DNA from: Jeotgalibacillus malaysiensis
Lineage (GTDB): Bacteria; Bacillota; Bacilli; Bacillales; Jeotgalibacillaceae
Assembly: GCA_000818095.1 (NCBI GenBank)
Contig: CP009416.1
Span: 2,092,501-2,156,500, forward strand
DNA: 64,000 bases
Reading direction: 5' to 3'
Positions 18,361-29,892 of this stretch are shown here, piece by piece. The notes beneath the pieces were generated by a model that did not search any database, had not been told where the DNA came from, and worked only from the letters and a program-made list of their open reading frames with translations. Position 1 is the first letter of the stretch. Each line of letters begins with the position of its first letter. A program made the translations under genes and the position numbers.

Positions 18361-18574
18361 AATTTATATGTACGATGTGGTAAATCCCAATTGTGCCGTT
18401 CGATGTAGGAATCTATCGTTTTGAACCCGCTCTCAGCAGGTGGGTGTCCTATTTTCAGCTTTATGCTTCCCCGCAAAGGGCGTGCAAGCGGCTGAAAAAC
18501 GTGAACTCCCGGATATTGAAGTGTTCGGTCAAAACTGATGGATATTAAAACGTACACATCAGGACTTACCTTGT
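18361..18574 (-). ncRNA. ssrS: 6S RNA (bsrA/ssrS type), regulator of RNA polymerase
   Basis: On the minus strand the transcript begins near AAGTCCTGATGTGTACG, the same start as B. subtilis 6S-1 RNA as I recall it. GATGTGTACG pairs with the distal CGTACATA to close a long hairpin whose imperfect arms (about 200 nt) enclose a central bulge, the promoter-mimic layout of 6S RNA. It lies between aspS and tcdA, the location of bsrA in B. subtilis. It has its own promoter and terminator. The exact 5' and 3' ends are inferred. Confidence 0.85.
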
Positions 18575-18580
18575 GAAATC

Positions 18581-18609
18581 ATCATAGCATACGGTTCAGT
18601 AAAAAACAA
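18581..18609 (-). promoter_or_regulatory. Promoter of 6S RNA
   Basis: TTGTTT (18604-18609), 17-nt spacer, TATGAT (18581-18586) on the minus strand, placing the start near 18574. Confidence 0.8.
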
Positions 18610-18625
18610 TTAATTAGATGAAAAA

Positions 18626-20401
18626 TTATAGATTTTTCTGAAGATTCAGTGATAGCTTTAATTCATTAAGCTGAGCTTCACTTACCTGTCCAGGTGCATC
18701 AGTTAATACACAGCTCGCACTTGCTGTTTTAGGGAAGGCAATTGTGTCACGCAGATTCGTTCTACCTGCAAGAAGCATGACAAGACGGTCAAGTCCTAAT
18801 GCTATACCACCATGCGGCGGCGTACCATATTCAAATGCTTCAAGAAGGAAACCGAACTGATCTGTTGCTTCTTCTTTAGAAAAACCGAGAATTTCAAACA
18901 TCTTTTCCTGAATCTCACGTTCAAAGATACGCAGTGATCCCCCGCCTAGCTCATAACCGTTTAATACGATATCATAAGCCTGCGCTCTGACGGCTCCCGG
19001 ATCAGAGTCCAGTAAGTGTAAGTCTTCTCTTACAGGCATTGTAAATGGGTGATGTGCTGCATAATAGCGGCCTTCTTCTTCATCATACTCAAGCAGTGGC
19101 CAGTCAGTTACCCATAGGAAATTAAATGCTGATTCGTCGATCAGGTTAAGGTCTTTACCGAGCTTTGAACGAAGTGCGCCGAGTGCATCAGCAACTACTG
19201 ATTTTTTGTCAGCTACAAACAGCAGTAAATCCCCTGCTTCTGCCCCTGCTGTCTCACTGAGTTCTTTTTGTTCTTCTTCGCTGAAGAATTTTGCGATAGG
19301 GCCTGAGAATCCTTCTTCAGTCACCTTAAGCCATGCAAGTCCTTTTGCCCCGTAACGTCCTGCAAATTCTCCAAGCGCGTCAATGTCTTTACGTGAATAG
19401 TTATCTGCAGCCTGCTTTGCATTAATCAGCTTAACTTGACCACCATTTGCAACCGCTCCGCTGAAAACTTTAAATCCTGAGTTTTCAACAATAGATGACA
19501 CGTCCGTAAGCTCCATTCCAAAACGCGTGTCCGGCTTGTCTGAACCAAAGCGTTCCATGGCATCAGTATAGGTCATACGCGGGATTGGCAGCTGGATCTC
19601 CAGTCCTTTTACATCCTTCATCATCTGATATAGCATATTTTCATTCATTGTCATGATATCTTCCTGGCTCATAAAGCTTGTTTCGATATCAATTTGTGTA
19701 AATTCAGGCTGTCTGTCAGCACGCAGATCCTCATCGCGGAAGCATCTCGCAATCTGATAATAACGGTCAAATCCGCCAACCATCAGCAGCTGTTTGAAAA
19801 GCTGTGGTGATTGTGGAAGCGCATAGAATTCACCTTCATGAACACGGCTTGGAACTAGATAATCACGTGCCCCTTCCGGCGTACTCTTTGTCAGCATTGG
19901 TGTTTCAACTTCAATAAATGCTTCGTCATCTAGGAAGCGGCGGACTGATTTTGTAATGCTGTGACGCATTTTAAATGTTTCAGCCATGACCGGACGGCGA
20001 AGGTCTAGATAACGGTGCTTCAGGCGGATGTCTTCAGCTGTTTCAGCTTTATCTTCAATTGCAAACGGCGGTGTTTTCGCACTGCTTAATACAGTAACCG
20101 CTTCAGCCTGAATTTCAATTGATCCAGTTGCAAGGTTCGGGTTAATTGTTCCTTCCCCACGCGCCTGAACAGTACCTTCAATACTCAATACATATTCGCT
20201 GCGAATATCTTCAGCAGTTTCAAGCGCCTCTTTAGAAGTCTCAGGATTAAAGACAACCTGCACAATGCCTGATCTATCACGGAGATCAATGAAAATCAGC
20301 CCACCCAGGTCACGTCTTTTCTGTACCCAGCCTTTTAAAGTAATTTTTTCTCCGATTGCGGCTTCCGGAACTTCTCCGCAGTAAAATGAACGTCCAAACA
20401 T
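18626..20401 (-). CDS. aspS: Aspartyl-tRNA synthetase
   Basis: 591 residues, the bacterial-type length with a GAD insertion. The N-terminal OB-fold anticodon domain (about 1-105, [22 protein letters not shown]) is followed by the class II core: motif 2 [20 protein letters not shown] near 215-234, motif 3 [15 protein letters not shown] near 530. The GAD domain lies at about 280-420. It starts 1 nt before the hisS stop region and is co-transcribed with hisS behind a single His T-box, as in B. subtilis. Whether it discriminates tRNA-Asn is not decidable here. Confidence 0.98.
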   Translation of the reverse strand: MFGRSFYCGEVPEAAIGEKITLKGWVQKRRDLGGLIFIDLRDRSGIVQVVFNPETSKEALETAEDIRSEYVLSIEGTVQARGEGTINPNLATGSIEIQAEAVTVLSSAKTPPFAIEDKAETAEDIRLKHRYLDLRRPVMAETFKMRHSITKSVRRFLDDEAFIEVETPMLTKSTPEGARDYLVPSRVHEGEFYALPQSPQLFKQLLMVGGFDRYYQIARCFRDEDLRADRQPEFTQIDIETSFMSQEDIMTMNENMLYQMMKDVKGLEIQLPIPRMTYTDAMERFGSDKPDTRFGMELTDVSSIVENSGFKVFSGAVANGGQVKLINAKQAADNYSRKDIDALGEFAGRYGAKGLAWLKVTEEGFSGPIAKFFSEEEQKELSETAGAEAGDLLLFVADKKSVVADALGALRSKLGKDLNLIDESAFNFLWVTDWPLLEYDEEEGRYYAAHHPFTMPVREDLHLLDSDPGAVRAQAYDIVLNGYELGGGSLRIFEREIQEKMFEILGFSKEEATDQFGFLLEAFEYGTPPHGGIALGLDRLVMLLAGRTNLRDTIAFPKTASASCVLTDAPGQVSEAQLNELKLSLNLQKNL

Positions 20402-20402
20402 G

Positions 20403-21680
20403 TTATTTTCCTCCCTGAGCTTTCTTTATATATTCAATAATATCTTCAAATGACACGTCTTCCTGTGTACCACTTTCCATATTTTTAAGTGAAGCTTGGC
20501 CTGCTGATAGTTCGTCTTCTCCAATAATGACGACATTAGCAGCATTGATCCGATCTGCTGCTTTAAACTGACCCTTCATTTTGCGGTTCAGGTAATCAAG
20601 CTCAACACTTAATCCTTTCTTTCGCGCATCAAATGCCAGTGATACCGCTTTTTCTTTTGCAGCTTCACCCATTGCAACGAAATAGCAGTCAACCTGATCA
20701 TTGATCGGAAGAGTAACCTGTTCCGCTTCAAGAGCTGCCATCAGCCTTTCAATACTCAGTGCAAATCCGATACCAGGTGCACTCGGTCCACCGATTTCCT
20801 CAGTCAGACCATTGTAACGGCCACCGCCGCACAGCGTTGTAATTGCACCAAATCCTTCAGCATTGCTCATGATTTCAAAGGCAGTATGATTATAGTAATC
20901 CAGGCCACGGACCAGGTTTGGGTCAAGCTCATATTCAATGCCCATTACATCGAGGTAACGTTTTACTCTTTCAAAATAGCTTTGAGATTCTTCATTCAGA
21001 TAATCCTTCAGAGAAGGTGCGCTTTCAATCAGCTCATGCCCCCTGTCTTTTTTACAATCAAGAATTCTGAGCGGGTTTTTATCAAGGCGTACCTGACAGT
21101 CAGAACAGAATTCTTCAATTCTTGGACTGAAGTGTTTAATCAGCGCGTTTTTGTGTGCAATACGGCTTTCAGTATCACCCAGGCTGTTTAATACGAGCTT
21201 GATTTTTTTCAAGCCGAGCCTGCTATAAAGTTCCATCGCAAGTGAAATGACTTCTGCATCAATCGCAGGATCATCACTTCCGATAGCTTCAACTCCAAAT
21301 TGAACGAACTGACGGAACCTGCCTGCCTGTGGTCTTTCATATCTGAACATTGGTCCTGTATAAAACAGCTTGACAGGCTGGACTGCCTGACCGTGCATTT
21401 TGTTCTGAACATATGAACGTACAACACTTGCTGTTCCTTCAGGGCGAAGTGTCAGATTACGATCACCGCGATCTTTAAATGTATACATTTCTTTTTGAAC
21501 AATATCTGTCGTATCCCCTACGCCTCTTTCAAAAAGTTCAGTATGCTCAAAAACCGGCGTCCGGATCTCTTTATACTGATACTGTCTGCACAGCTCAGCA
21601 GCAGTCTGCTCTATATACTGCCAGTGTTCTGAAACACCCGGTAAAATATCCTGCGTTCCTCTTGGTATGTTAATTGCCAC
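20403..21680 (-). CDS. hisS: Histidyl-tRNA synthetase
   Basis: 425 residues from GTG at 21680 ([15 protein letters not shown]). GGGAGG lies 8 nt upstream, and this start matches the family N-terminus; the open frame extends to 21713 without a ribosome site. Motif 2 [15 protein letters not shown] is near 110, the His-specific [14 protein letters not shown] near 255, and CGGGRYNGL and [11 protein letters not shown] follow. The anticodon-binding domain is C-terminal. First gene of hisS-aspS; controlled by the T-box at 21731-21992. Confidence 0.97.
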   Translation of the reverse strand: MAINIPRGTQDILPGVSEHWQYIEQTAAELCRQYQYKEIRTPVFEHTELFERGVGDTTDIVQKEMYTFKDRGDRNLTLRPEGTASVVRSYVQNKMHGQAVQPVKLFYTGPMFRYERPQAGRFRQFVQFGVEAIGSDDPAIDAEVISLAMELYSRLGLKKIKLVLNSLGDTESRIAHKNALIKHFSPRIEEFCSDCQVRLDKNPLRILDCKKDRGHELIESAPSLKDYLNEESQSYFERVKRYLDVMGIEYELDPNLVRGLDYYNHTAFEIMSNAEGFGAITTLCGGGRYNGLTEEIGGPSAPGIGFALSIERLMAALEAEQVTLPINDQVDCYFVAMGEAAKEKAVSLAFDARKKGLSVELDYLNRKMKGQFKAADRINAANVVIIGEDELSAGQASLKNMESGTQEDVSFEDIIEYIKKAQGGK

Positions 21681-21730
21681 TGATAATTCCTCCCTCAATC
21701 TATCCTTTAACATCGAATCCCGGACAAATA

Positions 21731-21992
21731 AAAAAATCCCGTCCCTTGTTCGAAAACAAGGGACGGGAAATTCCGCGGTGCCACCCTAATTGAAGCCTGA
21801 GCTTCCACTTTAAGCAGTTAACGCCTGCTGACGTCTTTCCCTACTCAAAGTTCAGGAAAAAGCCTACGGAGTGTTCATTCAACAGGGCGCAATGTAAGTC
21901 TGCTTTCAGCCGGGTGGCAGACTCTCTCTTTCCATACGGGATCCTGTTTACTATTCTCCATCATCGGGATTCGTTCATATGTTTTAATAATG
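21731..21992 (-). promoter_or_regulatory. T-box leader of hisS-aspS (specifier CAC, His)
   Basis: The minus strand carries T-box core AGGGTGGCACCGCGG (21774-21788). A strong terminator (CCCGTCCCTTG / CAAGGGACGGG then TTTTTTT, 21731-21767) follows it, and upstream Stem I includes AGTCTGC/GCAGACT. The triplet CAC at 21871-21873 lies in GAA-CAC-UC, the same context as the Ala specifier at 7887-7889. No separate Asp specifier is evident, so aspS would respond to His-tRNA status only, unless a GAC is used elsewhere in the leader. Confidence 0.92.
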
Positions 21993-21998
21993 TAATCA

Positions 21999-22027
21999 AT
22001 CATAATCACCAGCGCGCGCATTGTCAA
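21999..22027 (-). promoter_or_regulatory. Sigma-A promoter of hisS-aspS
   Basis: TTGACA (22022-22027), exactly 17 nt, TATGAT (21999-22004), upstream of the His T-box. Confidence 0.9.
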
Positions 22028-22119
22028 GAGGTGATCATTGTCTTAATTTTTCAAAATTCTAATGACGACTGTTTTATTTTTCTATATGATATACATAAGA
22101 GAAAAACGAGGTGATGTGA

Positions 22120-23658
22120 TTGAAACTACTGTCAGTATTATTATCAACTGTTCTACTGCTTTCACTATTTCCCCATTTAGAAGCAAACGCAGAGGAAAAT
22201 GCAGTTGAATCTGCCTATGACGGGATCTTAATCCGCGAGGGGCCAGGTTTATCTTATCCAGCTATCGCCTCCGGGCAGGCAGGCGAACAATTCAATGAGC
22301 TTCAAAGAGCTAATGGATGGGTTGAAGTTGCACTCGATGAGGGATCAGGCTGGATTGCTGAATGGCTTCTTGTATCCTCAAGCGAGCCGCCTTCAGAGCC
22401 TTCCACTGTATCAGAGGAAAGTAATGCGACCATACTTGTTGACAGATTAAATGTCAGAGACGACTTTTCGTTAGATGGTCTTGTGATCGGTACGCTGAAT
22501 ACGGGTGACCAGGTAAATGTCAGTGATGAAAAATACGGATGGTTATACATAAGTTCTGACAATATCAGCGGATGGGTCAGTTCGGACTATGTCGAGTACA
22601 ATTCTTCGTCAGCTGTTCAGACTTCAGAACCTGCGACTGATGACATACATATCACAGTAAACACACTGAACGTTCGCGCAGAACCCGATCGGAATGCTGA
22701 CGTAGTCGGTTCTGTCAATCTGTATGATTCTTTTACAGTAAAAGAGCAGTCAGGTGGATGGTTAAAAATTGATTTTGGAGATAACACCGGCTGGATTGCG
22801 AGCTGGTTCACTGAGCGAGGCTTCCACCCGGGAGGCAGTACACAACAGGCTGCCGGCTTGGATGAAACGGTGACAATTCTCTATAATGGCTCTAATATCA
22901 GACAGGAGCCTTCAACAGACGCAGCGGTTATTTATAAAGCGAGTTCAGGCGAGGCAATGGAAATTGTCGGCCTAAGTGGTGACTGGTATGAAATTGCTCT
23001 GCCAGGAGGGGCTACCGGCTATATTGCAAATTGGATTGTCTCTACTGAAGGGAACTCTGAAACCGCTCAGGAAGTAGAAGCTACCGAACAACCTGAAGAA
23101 CCTAAGGAGCCGGTTACTTCAATTGCTGACGCTACGATCGTGATTGATGCGGGTCACGGCGGCAGAGACGGCGGAGCAGTTGGCGCTGCTGGCACACTTG
23201 AAAAATCCCTGACAATCCGAACTGCAGAAGTACTGTATCACATGCTCTCAGGAACAGGGGCAAACGTGATTATGACGCGTGAAGATGACCGTTATGTAGA
23301 TCTCTACAGCCGGGTAACGACTTCAAGGGATCATCAGGCTGATGTATTCATTTCGCTGCATTACGATGCGATTAATGACCGGAGTGTAAAAGGTTTCACA
23401 ACGTATTATTATGGCGGGCCGGATGAAGATCTTGCTGACGCTGTTCATGCAGGACTAAGTGATAGTATGACTGTAAAAAACCGTGGTATTAAGCATGGCA
23501 ACTTCCTTGTGCTACGAGATAACAGTGCACCTTCAGTTCTGCTTGAACTCGGATTTATCAGTAACCCTTCTGAAGAAGCAACGATCAACAATGACCGCTT
23601 CAGAGAAATGGCTGCAACCGGTATTTACAATGGTCTGACAGAGTACTTTTCACAATAA
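22120..23658 (+). CDS. yrvJ: Secreted N-acetylmuramoyl-L-alanine amidase with four SH3b domains (YrvJ-like)
   Basis: 512 residues starting at TTG 22120 with GAGGTG upstream. A signal peptide (about 1-24, ending ANA) precedes four bacterial SH3 repeats (about 28-85, 100-155, 170-235, 245-310), each with an LNVR/ILIRE-type start and a GWI/GYI end. A linker rich in E and P follows, then an Amidase_3 domain from about 340. Zinc-site and catalytic residues are visible: IDAGHGG, EKSLTIR, SLHYD and LLELGFISN. It cuts the bond between MurNAc and the stem peptide. It lies between hisS and dtd, as yrvJ does. Confidence 0.93.
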   Translation: MKLLSVLLSTVLLLSLFPHLEANAEENAVESAYDGILIREGPGLSYPAIASGQAGEQFNELQRANGWVEVALDEGSGWIAEWLLVSSSEPPSEPSTVSEESNATILVDRLNVRDDFSLDGLVIGTLNTGDQVNVSDEKYGWLYISSDNISGWVSSDYVEYNSSSAVQTSEPATDDIHITVNTLNVRAEPDRNADVVGSVNLYDSFTVKEQSGGWLKIDFGDNTGWIASWFTERGFHPGGSTQQAAGLDETVTILYNGSNIRQEPSTDAAVIYKASSGEAMEIVGLSGDWYEIALPGGATGYIANWIVSTEGNSETAQEVEATEQPEEPKEPVTSIADATIVIDAGHGGRDGGAVGAAGTLEKSLTIRTAEVLYHMLSGTGANVIMTREDDRYVDLYSRVTTSRDHQADVFISLHYDAINDRSVKGFTTYYYGGPDEDLADAVHAGLSDSMTVKNRGIKHGNFLVLRDNSAPSVLLELGFISNPSEEATINNDRFREMAATGIYNGLTEYFSQ

Positions 23659-23659
23659 T

Positions 23660-23694
23660 AAAAGGCTTCTCCGGAAAATGGAGAAGCCTTTTTT
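23660..23694. terminator. Bidirectional terminator between yrvJ and dtd
   Basis: AAAAGGCTTCTCC / GGAGAAGCCTTTTTT; symmetric A and T runs serve the convergent yrvJ (plus) and dtd (minus). Confidence 0.88.
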
Positions 23695-24130
23695 AACTTT
23701 CTACAATCAGCGTAACAGGACCGTCATTTACAAGGGATACATCCATCATTGCACCAAACACACCGGTTTCAACTTTTAACCCTTTTTCATTCAGGAATTC
23801 GTTGAATTTTTCGTATAATGGTTCTGCATGATCGGGTTTAGCCGCATTCATAAAATTCGGCCGTCTTCCCTTTTTTGTATCACCATATAGCGTAAACTGT
23901 GAAATAGATAATATTTCCCCGCCCTGATCTAATACAGAATTGTTCATCTTGCCATCCTGATCCTCGAAAATGCGCAAATTCGCAATTTTATCTGCAGCAT
24001 ATCTGCAGTCAGACTCGGTATCATCCTGGCTGATTCCCACAAGAAGAACCAGACCGGAACGAATCTCACCTTCTACTTTTCCCTCTACCGTTACATGCGC
24101 TTCCTTGCTTCTTTGTACAACTACTCTCAA
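23693..24130 (-). CDS. dtd: D-aminoacyl-tRNA deacylase
   Basis: 145 residues. It removes D-amino acids (and Gly from tRNA-Ala) from charged tRNA. The two signature motifs are present: [17 protein letters not shown] near 78-94 and [11 protein letters not shown] at the C-terminus (the Gly-cisPro proofreading motif is GP in GPVT). The start is TTG at 24130 with GGAGG 9 nt upstream. It lies 18 nt after rsh, probably in one transcript. Confidence 0.95.
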   Translation of the reverse strand: MRVVVQRSKEAHVTVEGKVEGEIRSGLVLLVGISQDDTESDCRYAADKIANLRIFEDQDGKMNNSVLDQGGEILSISQFTLYGDTKKGRRPNFMNAAKPDHAEPLYEKFNEFLNEKGLKVETGVFGAMMDVSLVNDGPVTLIVES

Positions 24131-24148
24131 AACAAACTGCCTCCAATA

Positions 24149-26341
24149 CTAATTGACAATTCTCTGAACAGCATAAATGTCCGGAATCTGTTTAATCCGG
24201 TCTACAACTCTTTGCAGATGCGTGACGTTCTGAATCATAATAGACATGTTAATCGTCGCCATTTTATTACGGTCACTTTTACCGCTGACTGCTGAAATAT
24301 TTGTTTTTGTTTCATTTACCGCCTGAAGCACTTCATTCAGCAGACCTCTTCTGTCATAGCCTGAGATCTCGATATCTACGTTATATTCTTTACGGTTGTC
24401 AGTTGTACCTTCCCATTCAACTGGAATGAGCCTTGCTTCAGAGTCTCCCTGAATATTCGGACAGTCACTTCTGTGAACAGATACACCGCGGCCACGTGTT
24501 ATAAAGCCGATAATATCGTCGCCTGGAACCGGACTGCAGCATTTTGACAGTCTGACCAGCAGATTATCAATTCCTTTTACCGTCACACCTGCATCTTTTT
24601 TCTTTTTAACTGAAGGCGGCTTAATATCAGCCATCGCTTTTTCTAACGTATCCTCTTCATCACGAAGTTTTCTGAGTCTGTCTGTAAGACGGTTGGCAAT
24701 CTGTGCACCAGTGATCCCGCCGTAACCGACTGCAGCATACAGATCTTCTTCACTTGCAAAGTTATACTTTTCGTAGACGCGCTTCATATTCTCTTCAGTC
24801 AGCACTTCTTTTGGCGTGAAATCGAGCGCGCGGATTTCACGGTCTACTGATTCTCGGCCTTTTTCCACATTTTCTTCACGTCTCTGCTTTTTGAAAAACG
24901 CTTTAATTTTATTTTTAGCCTGAGACGTCTGAGCAAGCTTCAGCCAGTCCTGACTCGGACCGTAAGAATGCTTGGATGTCATTATTTCTATAATATCACC
25001 TGTTTTCAAAGGTGAATCAAGCGGAACCATCTTCCCGTTAATCTTAGCCCCAATTGTTTTATTACCGATTTCAGAGTGAACTCGATAAGCAAAATCAATC
25101 GGAACGGACCCTGCAGGCAGCTCCATTACGTCCCCTTTTGGCGTGAAGACATACACCATATCTGAAAAGAGGTCAAACTTCAGCGCATCCATGAATTCTT
25201 CAGCATCTGATGAATCCTGCTGGAATTCTAATATTTCCCTGAACCATGTTAACTTTTTCTCAATTGTCTGCTTGCTGTCTTCATTAACGACTGTACCTTC
25301 TTTGTAAGCCCAGTGTGCTGCAACCCCATATTCAGCAATGCGGTGCATATCTGCAGTTCTGATCTGCACTTCAAGCGGATCACCTTTAGGTCCGATCACT
25401 GTAGTATGCAGAGACTGATACATATTTGGCTTAGGCATCGCAATGTAATCTTTGAATCTTCCAGGCATCGGCTTCCAGCACGTATGAATAATACCAAGTA
25501 CCGCATAGCAGTCCTTTATACTGTCCACGATCACGCGCACAGCAAGAAGATCATAAATTTCATTAAACTGTTTATTCTGCACTGCCATTTTTTTATAAAT
25601 CGAATAGATATGCTTCGGTCTTCCAACAATATCTACATCGATCCCGACATCTTTAACCTGCTGCTTGATCTCCGTAATTACTTCATCAACGTATTCTTCA
25701 CGCTCATTACGCTTTTTCTTCATCAGATTTACAATGCGGTAATACTGCTGCGGATTAAGATATCTTAGTGATGTATCTTCAAGTTCCCATTTAATTGTTG
25801 AGATTCCAAGTCTGTGAGCCAGTGGCGCGAAAATTTCAAGCGTTTCGTTTGAAATGCGGATCTGTTTTTCTACCGGCATATGTTTCAGCGTTCGCATATT
25901 ATGAAGGCGGTCCGCAAGCTTAATCAGAATAACTCTGATGTCCTGGGCCATCGCAATGAACATTTTCCGATGGTTTTCAGCCTGCTGCGCTTCTTTGGAT
26001 TTATATTTGATCTTACCAAGCTTTGTTACGCCGTCCACCAGCATGGCAACTTCTTCATTGAACTTTTCAGTCAGATCATCATAAGTGAAGATGGTATCTT
26101 CTATAACATCATGAAGAAAACCCGCTGCCACAGTAGACGGATCCATCTGGAGCTCAGCTAGAATTCCTGCAACCTGCACAGGGTGGATGATATAAGGCTC
26201 ACCTGATTTTCGGAACTGCTCTTTATGTGCTTCTTCAGCCAGATGATATGCTTTTTTAACAAAATCAACCTGGCTTTCATTCATATAACTTAAGATAATC
26301 TCGAACACTTCTTCAACGGTAAGCACCCGATCATTTGCCAT
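24149..26341 (-). CDS. relA: Bifunctional (p)ppGpp synthetase/hydrolase Rel (RSH)
   Basis: 730 residues from ATG at 26341 ([11 protein letters not shown]); AAGGTG lies 9 nt upstream and an ATG at 26362 overlaps that site. Domains in order: HD hydrolase (about 45-150, [10 protein letters not shown] and RLHNMRTL), synthetase (about 230-345, [13 protein letters not shown] and [16 protein letters not shown]), TGS (about 390-450), helical, Zn-finger/CC ([12 protein letters not shown] and HRSDCPN, about 585-615) and ACT (about 650-730). Both active sites look intact, so it should make and break the stringent alarmone. Confidence 0.97.
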   Translation of the reverse strand: MANDRVLTVEEVFEIILSYMNESQVDFVKKAYHLAEEAHKEQFRKSGEPYIIHPVQVAGILAELQMDPSTVAAGFLHDVIEDTIFTYDDLTEKFNEEVAMLVDGVTKLGKIKYKSKEAQQAENHRKMFIAMAQDIRVILIKLADRLHNMRTLKHMPVEKQIRISNETLEIFAPLAHRLGISTIKWELEDTSLRYLNPQQYYRIVNLMKKKRNEREEYVDEVITEIKQQVKDVGIDVDIVGRPKHIYSIYKKMAVQNKQFNEIYDLLAVRVIVDSIKDCYAVLGIIHTCWKPMPGRFKDYIAMPKPNMYQSLHTTVIGPKGDPLEVQIRTADMHRIAEYGVAAHWAYKEGTVVNEDSKQTIEKKLTWFREILEFQQDSSDAEEFMDALKFDLFSDMVYVFTPKGDVMELPAGSVPIDFAYRVHSEIGNKTIGAKINGKMVPLDSPLKTGDIIEIMTSKHSYGPSQDWLKLAQTSQAKNKIKAFFKKQRREENVEKGRESVDREIRALDFTPKEVLTEENMKRVYEKYNFASEEDLYAAVGYGGITGAQIANRLTDRLRKLRDEEDTLEKAMADIKPPSVKKKKDAGVTVKGIDNLLVRLSKCCSPVPGDDIIGFITRGRGVSVHRSDCPNIQGDSEARLIPVEWEGTTDNRKEYNVDIEISGYDRRGLLNEVLQAVNETKTNISAVSGKSDRNKMATINMSIMIQNVTHLQRVVDRIKQIPDIYAVQRIVN

Positions 26342-26388
26342 ACGATTTATCACCTTTATCATGTTTAGTAGTTTTGAGTATTGTTTCT

Positions 26389-26417
26389 ATTATTAATAAA
26401 AAATCAATTTATGTAAA
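26389..26417 (-). promoter_or_regulatory. Candidate promoter of relA
   Basis: TTTACA (26412-26417), 17 nt, AATAAT (26389-26394) on the minus strand, about 50 nt upstream of the relA start. Confidence 0.6.
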
Positions 26418-26457
26418 GCCATTACTAATAATTCCTGTCATAAAGCATCAATATACT

Positions 26458-26487
26458 AAAAAGAGCCCCTAAAGCAGGGCTCTTTTA
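26458..26487 (-). terminator. Terminator after apt
   Basis: Minus-strand stem AAAAGAGCCC / GGGGCTCTTTTT with a CTGCTTTA loop, then AGTATA; 11 nt past the apt stop. Confidence 0.85.
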
Positions 26488-26498
26488 ACAGTTGTTCA

Positions 26499-27011
26499 TT
26501 AATATTCCATTAGACGCAGCATATCATAACCGTTCAGCTTTTTGCGGCCGTCAAGGTATGAAAGCTCAATCAGGAATGCACATCCTGCAACAATTCCGCC
26601 CAGTTCTTCAACCAGCTTAATTGTTGCTTCGATCGTACCACCTGTAGCCAAAAGATCATCTGTGATTAAAACGCGCTGACCAGGCTTAATTGCGTCCTTA
26701 TGGATCGTAAGGACATCTTTACCATATTCTAACCCATAGTCTACTTTAACTGTTTCTCTAGGCAGCTTTCCTTCTTTTCTTACAGGTGCAAAGCCTACCT
26801 TCAGTGCATAAGCAACCGGACAACCGATAATAAATCCACGTGCTTCAGGACCAACTACCAGATCAATCTGCTTCTCTTTTGCATACTCAACGATTTGATC
26901 CGTAGCATAGCTGTATGCTTCTCCATTGTCCATGAGCGTTGTAATATCCTTAAAACGCACGCCTTCTTTCGGCCAGTCTTCTACTATTGTCACGAATTGC
27001 TTTAAATCCAT
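26499..27011 (-). CDS. apt: Adenine phosphoribosyltransferase
   Basis: 170 residues. Converts adenine and PRPP to AMP. The PRPP-binding motif [20 protein letters not shown] is near 118-137, and [17 protein letters not shown] near 56-72 is the family's hallmark. ATG at 27011 is preceded by GGAGGA, which lies inside the end of recJ; the genes overlap by 10 nt. The recJ-apt-relA order equals that of B. subtilis. Confidence 0.96.
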   Translation of the reverse strand: MDLKQFVTIVEDWPKEGVRFKDITTLMDNGEAYSYATDQIVEYAKEKQIDLVVGPEARGFIIGCPVAYALKVGFAPVRKEGKLPRETVKVDYGLEYGKDVLTIHKDAIKPGQRVLITDDLLATGGTIEATIKLVEELGGIVAGCAFLIELSYLDGRKKLNGYDMLRLMEY

Positions 27012-29353
27012 ACCTTTTCCTCCTCAGGTTGCCGCGACCATCCGCAGCGCTCTTCAAACCATTTTTTCAAATCATGAAATGATGAATATAATAATTCCTG
27101 CTCTAGCTTAGCAAGTCTTGTCTTTGCCTGATAGGCAGGGGATTCTGACAGATCACGTTTGCTGATTTCTTCATTAAGCGAAATGAATCCATCGTTTATT
27201 GTAACAAAATCCAGTTCAAAAAACACCTTCGTCATAAAATTAATTGTGCCTAAGGACCAATTTTTATGGGCGGCAAGTGCTTTACCATGCTGATGAAGAT
27301 GAAAAGTTTTCCTTTTCTTCAAAAATGCAAAAAACCATGCAAAGTCTTCTCTTTTCGGCATTGAACTAAAATATTGCGGATCTTCAATATAAAAATGCGC
27401 ATAAATTCTTGCAGGTTTATGTTCACAAAGTACAGCTTCAAGCAATGCTGAATCGTCCGGCAGGTCTAAGAAGACAATCGTTTTTTGGTCTACCTGTAAT
27501 TCATCAGCTTCAGTATGTGAATCAATCAGCACGACATCCTGAGTCAGGATCGGGTTAAATCTGTCATAAGTATGCTGGTGATAAGCGATCACAACAGAAT
27601 CCGCCGGAATTGTTGGTGACCATCTCGCAGCCTGTGCAATCCCACGTATGTCAAATAGCTGCCATTCCCTCACTCTGATATCACTGACAAACAGCTGAGG
27701 CTTCTTGATATTATTCCATTCATTGATTGACAGCTCTCCGATCAGGTCAAGCTTTGCAATCGGTGAAATCTGATCTGCAACTTCTCCCATACCAAATGCA
27801 ATCGCATCAAGCGACTGATCGTTATGTTTTACAGATAACTTTAAATGATTCTGACCGGCACCGATTTTTCTAATTGAAGCAATGTCTGTCTGTTCAATCA
27901 ATACTTTCGGCTTCGGGTTCTTCATACCAAATGGTGAGAGCATTTGAAGCTGGCTGATTGAATCGAGATCAATTTCTGAGATTGATGCTTCTACGTCAAT
28001 ATTTGAAACAGGAATAAAATCTTCTTCATTCATTTTTTCAGCCTGAATATTAAGATTTTTTCGCAATTCATCTATATGCTGAATCTCAAGTGTCATCCCT
28101 GCGGCCATCGGGTGTCCCCCAAAATGCGGCAGGATCGGACGGTTTTGAGACAGCTCCTGAAACATATTGAAACCTTCAATACTTCTTGCTGAGCCTTTTG
28201 CCGTTCCTTTTTCCGGATCCTCACAGAGAATAATGACAGGACGGTAGAATTTCTCCACAAGCTTTGAGGCAACGATCCCGACAACGCCGGGGTTCCAGCC
28301 TTCCTTAGAGATAATCAGCACACGGTCATCCTTATAATGCGTCTCAGCAATATCCATCGCTTCTTTAGCGATCTCAGCTACAATGGACTGACGCTCTTTA
28401 TTCATTGCATCAATTTCACTTGCGAGTGCTTCTGCTACTGCTGCATCTTCAGTCATAAGCAGTTCAACAGCAGGGTCTGCATCGGATAATCTGCCTACCG
28501 CATTCAAACGTGGTCCGATTGCAAAGCCGACTGTTTCTTCATTTGCTTCATGAATCTTTGCGCTGGATTTATTTAATAACGCATGGAGCCCTTTACGAGA
28601 AGAAGCACGTAACTGCTTTAAGCCCCTTTTAACAAGCAGACGGTTTTCTCCAGTCAGCGGGACAAGGTCGGCAATGGTTCCAATAGCGACCAGATCCAGC
28701 AGTTCTGCAGGCGGTTCACCAAGTAGCGCGTGAGCAAGCTTAAAAGCGACTCCGACTCCTGCAAGCTCCCTGAATGGGTAAGATCCTCCTGACAGATTCG
28801 GATGAATGATTGCGTAGGCTTCAGGCAGTTCAGGTCCTGCTTCGTGGTGATCAGTAATAATCAGGTCAACACCTAATTCTTTTAACACTTTTGCTTCATT
28901 CACGCCTGATATTCCGTTATCAACTGTGATTAATAACGTATAACTCTGCTCAGCCGCATACCGAAATGCATCTTCATTCGGACCATAGCCCTCTGTGAAT
29001 CGGTTCGGTATATAAAAGTCCGGATCAGCTCCGAGCCGTTTGAGCGCACTCAGCATAACCGATGTACTGGTTACGCCATCAGCATCATAATCTCCATAAA
29101 TTAAAATGGATTCCCCTTCGTCAACAGCACGATTAATGCGATCAACAGCTTTTTTCATATCATTAAAAAGGTATGGGTCATGAAATTCTTTTTTATCAAT
29201 ATGTAAAAAATCAGCTGCTGCTTCAGGTGTGTCCATTCCCCGTTGTACCAGTAATTTTGCAATAAAAAGCGGAATGTCAAGAGCGGCTGCAAGCTTTTCA
29301 GTCTCAGCTTTGCTGCTTTCTCTAACATTCCATCTAGTTTTAGATGTCAGCAT
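27002..29353 (-). CDS. recJ: Single-stranded-DNA-specific exonuclease RecJ
   Basis: 783 residues. The DHH core has [12 protein letters not shown] (near 83), VDNGISG and [10 protein letters not shown] (near 165). DHHA1 includes [12 protein letters not shown] near 418, and the OB-fold and the long C-terminal domain of Firmicutes RecJ follow. It degrades ssDNA 5'-3' in recombination and repair. ATG at 29353 has GAGGTG. It overlaps apt at its 3' end. Confidence 0.96.
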   Translation of the reverse strand: MLTSKTRWNVRESSKAETEKLAAALDIPLFIAKLLVQRGMDTPEAAADFLHIDKKEFHDPYLFNDMKKAVDRINRAVDEGESILIYGDYDADGVTSTSVMLSALKRLGADPDFYIPNRFTEGYGPNEDAFRYAAEQSYTLLITVDNGISGVNEAKVLKELGVDLIITDHHEAGPELPEAYAIIHPNLSGGSYPFRELAGVGVAFKLAHALLGEPPAELLDLVAIGTIADLVPLTGENRLLVKRGLKQLRASSRKGLHALLNKSSAKIHEANEETVGFAIGPRLNAVGRLSDADPAVELLMTEDAAVAEALASEIDAMNKERQSIVAEIAKEAMDIAETHYKDDRVLIISKEGWNPGVVGIVASKLVEKFYRPVIILCEDPEKGTAKGSARSIEGFNMFQELSQNRPILPHFGGHPMAAGMTLEIQHIDELRKNLNIQAEKMNEEDFIPVSNIDVEASISEIDLDSISQLQMLSPFGMKNPKPKVLIEQTDIASIRKIGAGQNHLKLSVKHNDQSLDAIAFGMGEVADQISPIAKLDLIGELSINEWNNIKKPQLFVSDIRVREWQLFDIRGIAQAARWSPTIPADSVVIAYHQHTYDRFNPILTQDVVLIDSHTEADELQVDQKTIVFLDLPDDSALLEAVLCEHKPARIYAHFYIEDPQYFSSMPKREDFAWFFAFLKKRKTFHLHQHGKALAAHKNWSLGTINFMTKVFFELDFVTINDGFISLNEEISKRDLSESPAYQAKTRLAKLEQELLYSSFHDLKKWFEERCGWSRQPEEEKVWI

Positions 29354-29434
29354 AATTTCACCTCTTCAGATGTTTTCATTATACATGAGGGGTGCTCACG
29401 ATTCAATGAACTGAAGAGGTGACAAAAGCGTCTA

Positions 29435-29785
29435 TTATTCAGCAGCGGAATCCCCCGCTGAATCCGGCGCAGTCTTGCGGTAATCCTGACGGCTCGGCAG
29501 TTCGCCTGTCTGCTTTCTTTCTGCTTCAGTAAGTTTTTCATTCAGCGTTTTATTTTCAGCTTCAAGGTGTTTAACTTTCCGCTGTGCAATAAATAACCTG
29601 AACAATCCTACTGAGCCCATAATGATACCGCCCATTAAAACTGATCCGAGAATAACCAGAATCAGCGGCAGCTCAGCTTCTGAAAAACCGAAATTCACTG
29701 TAACGGGATCGACGTTAATAACAGCAAAAATAGCTACAATAAGTGCAAAAACGATCCCCAGAATCAATGTCCATTGAAATTTCAT
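29435..29785 (-). CDS. yrvD: LapA-domain membrane protein (YrvD)
   Basis: 116 residues with two membrane segments (about 5-25 and 42-64) followed by a cytoplasmic coiled-coil tail (KVKHLEAENKTLNEKLTEAE). This is the lipopolysaccharide assembly protein A (LapA/DUF1049) layout; in Gram-positives the role is unknown. ATG at 29785 has AGGAGG. It lies between secDF and recJ as yrvD does, but the B. subtilis yrvC cation-channel gene is missing. Confidence 0.88.
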   Translation of the reverse strand: MKFQWTLILGIVFALIVAIFAVINVDPVTVNFGFSEAELPLILVILGSVLMGGIIMGSVGLFRLFIAQRKVKHLEAENKTLNEKLTEAERKQTGELPSRQDYRKTAPDSAGDSAAE

Positions 29786-29892
29786 AAAATGACCTCCTTT
29801 AAGTGATTATATCAATTTATTTTGTGGGGTTAGTTGTTTTTACCCCGGTTGAATGGGTTTTACTCTTTTGAGGCGGTTTGGGATTTATTGGG

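Noticed and set aside
18230-18557. N-terminal extension of TcdA
   Set aside because: Covers 6S RNA and a terminator; the family start and ribosome site are at 18230.
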